From Tillus elongatus (lineage: Eukaryota > Arthropoda > Insecta > Coleoptera > Cleridae): a stretch of 64,000 nucleotides of DNA. The translations under genes and the position numbers were made by a program. Below, one piece after another: positions 61,596 through 64,000 of the stretch (positions within the stretch are counted from its first letter, which is position 1; each line of letters opens with the position of its first letter). The stretch covers positions 132,362,047 to 132,426,046 of the forward strand of contig OZ023269.1 of NCBI GenBank assembly GCA_964006375.1, written 5' to 3'. The notes below the pieces were generated by a model. The model did not search any database. It worked only from the letters and a program-made list of their open reading frames with translations, and was not told where the DNA came from.

Positions 61596-62795
61596 CTACA
61601 AGGAGGAAAGAGGCAACTTGTTAATTCTGGACCTGAAGGTTTGGAGGTTCGGAGGAGAAAGAAAAACATGTGCCGGCAAGTAATTCCACAACTTGGAAGT
61701 CCTCGGGACAAAAGAGCGGGCATAACAAGATGTTCTAGGTCTGGTGACCTGGACAGTGAAAGGGTGCATTCGCTCTGTTCCCCTGGTAGATCTGTTGGGG
61801 GAAGCAGGTGGAGGAACTATGGAAGAAAGCTCCTCTGAGCAGTGCCCGTGCAGATATCTATAAAAGATAGAGTGGTCACCAAGGGCACGTCGGTGGGCAA
61901 GGGATGGCAGCCTTTGGGTAAGGGTAGGGTTACCGATGAGACGTATAGCTCTCTTCTGAATGTAGTCCAGGATAGCGAGTGTAGAAGCGGCAGCGGCACC
62001 CCAGATGTGGGAGCAGTATCCGAGGTTTGGCCTTATTTGTGAAGTATATAAGGTATAGAGACTAGCTGATGAAAAGTATTTGCGAGCCGGGAAGAGGAAA
62101 CCTAATTTCTTAGCAGCCACTTCTGCAATTGATGTGACATGTTGGTGCCAATTGAGATTTCGATCCACAAAAATGCCGACGACTGAAAAGGACTCATTAC
62201 TTTGAATAACTTGGTTCTTCATTGTGGGGGATCTAGGGCTGGTGTATCTCTTATGAGAAAGAAAGCAAGACTGAGATTTGGTGGGGTTAAATTGTACAAG
62301 ATTTTTACTTCCCCAGTCTAATATTTTCTGGAGATCCACGGAGACAGAACCCTTCATGAGTCTGCGATCCTCGTCTAATTGGGCTAAAGAGACAGGCTTC
62401 AAATATTGTATATTTGAGTGGAGGATGCTGTCGTCCGCGTAACTGTGAACTGGGTTGGATGTGCTGCAGAGGAGGTCATTGATGTAGAGAAGACAAAAAG
62501 TAGGGGCTAAAGCTGAATCTTGAGAAACTCCTGCATTGATTGGATACAGTTTAGAGGAATGGACATCCACGACAACTGAATTGCTCCGGTTGGAGAGGAA
62601 ATTTGCTGTCCAGGTACAGAGTTTTGATGGTAGGCTATAGGCCGGAAGTTTATTAAGCAGCGCTGCATGCGAGACCTGGTCGAGTGCTTTGGATATGTCT
62701 AGGGCGACAATCACCGTGTAGTTCCACAGACTTGTTCCAAGAATGGGTGACAAAGGAAAGGAGGTCGGCAGTTGATCTGCGCTGACGGAGTACAT
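61596..62795 (-). pseudogene. LINE D4 reverse transcriptase and C-terminus
   Basis: An open frame of 399 codons: IVALDISKALDQVSHAALL (motif A, catalytic Asp), INAGVSQDSALAPTFCLLYI (motif B altered from GVPQGS), PVHSYADDSILHSNI (YADD intact), FNPTKSQSCFLSHKR, ISRNLNWHQHV-like thumb sequence (IFVDRNLNWHQHVTSI), IRPNLGYCSHIWGAAAAST, AIRLIGNPTLTQRLPSLAHR and RSFVPRTSKLWNYLPAHVF. The N-terminal RT fingers lie in other frames upstream at 62865-63167. The best-kept RT of family D here, but not full. Confidence 0.88.
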
Positions 62796-63512
62796 ACTGC
62801 CTGTCGTGGATTAGACTGTGTTTTTCAAGAAATTTTAGTAATTCGGTGTTTATATACTTTTACATCACTTTAGAGACGACTGAAAGGAGAGAAATAGGCA
62901 TATAGTTGCTAGGAAGCGTTTTATGCCTTTATTGTAAGATGTCTGAAACAGACGAGTCAGGAGAGTGGCAAGTTCTGGTGCGCATTTTTTGAGAACAATT
63001 GCTGGGATCTCGTCAAGGCCAGAGGCTTTCCTGGTATTAATAGAAGAGAGCATCTTTCGTAACTTTTTAGTTTTGTAAATGATATCCGTCATTTTATGCG
63101 CGACATTGGGGACTGTTGGTGGTTGAACATTTGGAGGTGGGTTGAAAGTAGAATTGCCGGCGAACAACGAGGCAAAAAGTTCAGCTTTGCCCAGGGCGGT
63201 AGAAACAATTTCATCGCCTGAGACAAGAGGTGGGAACGTGCTCTTGCAGAACTTATTCCCAATAGATTTAGCAAGAGTCCAGAAGGGTTTGCTGCCGTTG
63301 GAGCTTAAGAGGACATTGTTTTTGATGTGGTTATAAAACGAGTTTTTTGCCTCAGAAAGAATGCGGACATAGCGGTTTCTTGCGTCGTTAAATGCTTGAC
63401 GGTTTTCTTGACTGGGATTGTGTAGAAGCGTTTTGTGAGCTTTGACCTTTTCAATTCTGGCCTTGTCACAGGATTTAGAGAACCAGGGCTTTTGAGTGGC
63501 TGATGAGGTTTT

Positions 63513-64000
63513 CTATGTGCGTGGAATAAATAATTTCATGCCAGCTTGGATAATTTCGGTAACGTTTTGTGAGATATCAGAGGGCCAGGATGAGAGAAGT
63601 AGACAGACGCCCATGGAAATGAGAAAAGTAATCCCGCATTTCGTCCCAGTTTGCGGTGTTGTAGTGCCAAACGATACGTGGGTGTGATGACTGTGTGACC
63701 TCGGGTTGTACTGCGCAGGAAGCAGTGACCATGCCGTGGTCTGAGCGACCAAGTGAGGTGGTGACTGATATCTTATAGCATTCAGGTTTTGTAATAAGAA
63801 GGAGATCCAAGGGATTTGAGCTGTGTGTTGGGATGGGAGGAAAGTAAGTACCATATTGGCTAAAGAATCACTGACTGCAAAGGCCTCCGCTGCTCTCCGT
63901 TGTGGATCGGTTTTTGAATATCCTAGCCATTCCTTATTATGGACATTGAAATCACCAAGAATAGTGAGCTCGGAGGAAGGATATTCAGAAATCAGATGGT
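63513..64000 (-). pseudogene. LINE D4 endonuclease, frameshifted
   Basis: SHGM motif region as LGRSDHGMVTASCAVQ at about 63740, and FLPSQHTAQIPWISFLLQ in a shifted frame. It continues with GDFNVHNKEW-like sequence near 63950 and beyond the window. It corresponds to the endonuclease at 26937. Confidence 0.8.

Larger units (their letters stand above)
61540..64000 (-). mobile_element. LINE family D, copy D4 (runs off window)
   Basis: The longest D copy. Its 3' end is at about 61540 (CCTCGTGGTGTGTTGTTGAA). It has a complete C-terminal region and most of RT (62795-61596), the linker (63170-63480), and the endonuclease (63500 to past 64000) with frameshifts. It shares the ~55-bp deletion with D3 at about 62925. 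Confidence 0.9.

Overview
This window looks like AT-rich nuclear DNA of an arthropod, probably an insect. The host gene encodes an arthropod-like lowfat/LIX1 protein. The rest is a dense graveyard of non-LTR retrotransposons, Tc1/mariner and pogo transposons, tRNA-derived SINEs, foldback elements and microsatellites. I cannot name the species.

The one convincing host gene is lowfat (lft, LIX1 family) on the minus strand. Four coding exons join in frame: exon 1 at 49362-49146 (GC-rich), exon 2 at 6030-5867, exon 3 at 2563-2373 and exon 4 at 2016-1665. Every junction has GT/AG sites and matching phase, giving 924 nt (307 residues plus stop). Intron 1 is about 43 kb and holds most of the mobile DNA. 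No other host gene is supported; short open frames elsewhere are shadows of repeats or unrecognised.

Layout: 1-1.6 kb is a TA-repeat element and a 17-bp minisatellite beyond the lft stop. 1.7-6 kb holds lft exons 4 to 2, broken up by TA elements, a SINE and a Penelope-like GIY-YIG relic. 6.3-9.7 kb is a decayed, apparently chimeric LINE (family C). 10-14 kb and 22.3-23.5 kb carry copies of one large interspersed family with conserved ends. 16.5-18.3 kb is a LINE fragment (family A) between duplicated flanks. 19.2-21.4 kb is a head-to-head pair of LINE family D fragments. 24.3-26.2 kb is a complete but dead mariner-like element with long inverted ends. 26.9-28.5 kb is another LINE D copy, and 28.9-30.6 kb a decayed pogo-like transposon. 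31.9-34.5 kb is a LINE (family B) with a LINE A copy nested in it. 35.6-37.4 kb is a second mariner-like element. 38-48 kb has further TA elements, a foldback element and a mariner relic. 49.1-49.4 kb is lft exon 1 and its likely promoter. Upstream of the gene lie a 5S-rRNA-like sequence, a mariner remnant, LINE 5' leader monomers, a SINE with target duplications, a ~153-bp satellite, LINE D copies at 56.9-58.4 and 61.5-64.0 kb, and an ~845-bp foldback element.

The most unusual item is one interspersed family that I did not match to a named element. Its start carries a conserved core around GCAGCAAGTGCGTTATGG and its other end is a small AGTGAATTT/AAATTCACT hairpin. About nine of the fifteen long (TA)n arrays lie inside or at the broken edge of its copies, often at the same internal site, and two copies keep a short, unexpanded version of that site. 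I found no CRISPR, operon-like or bacterial system.
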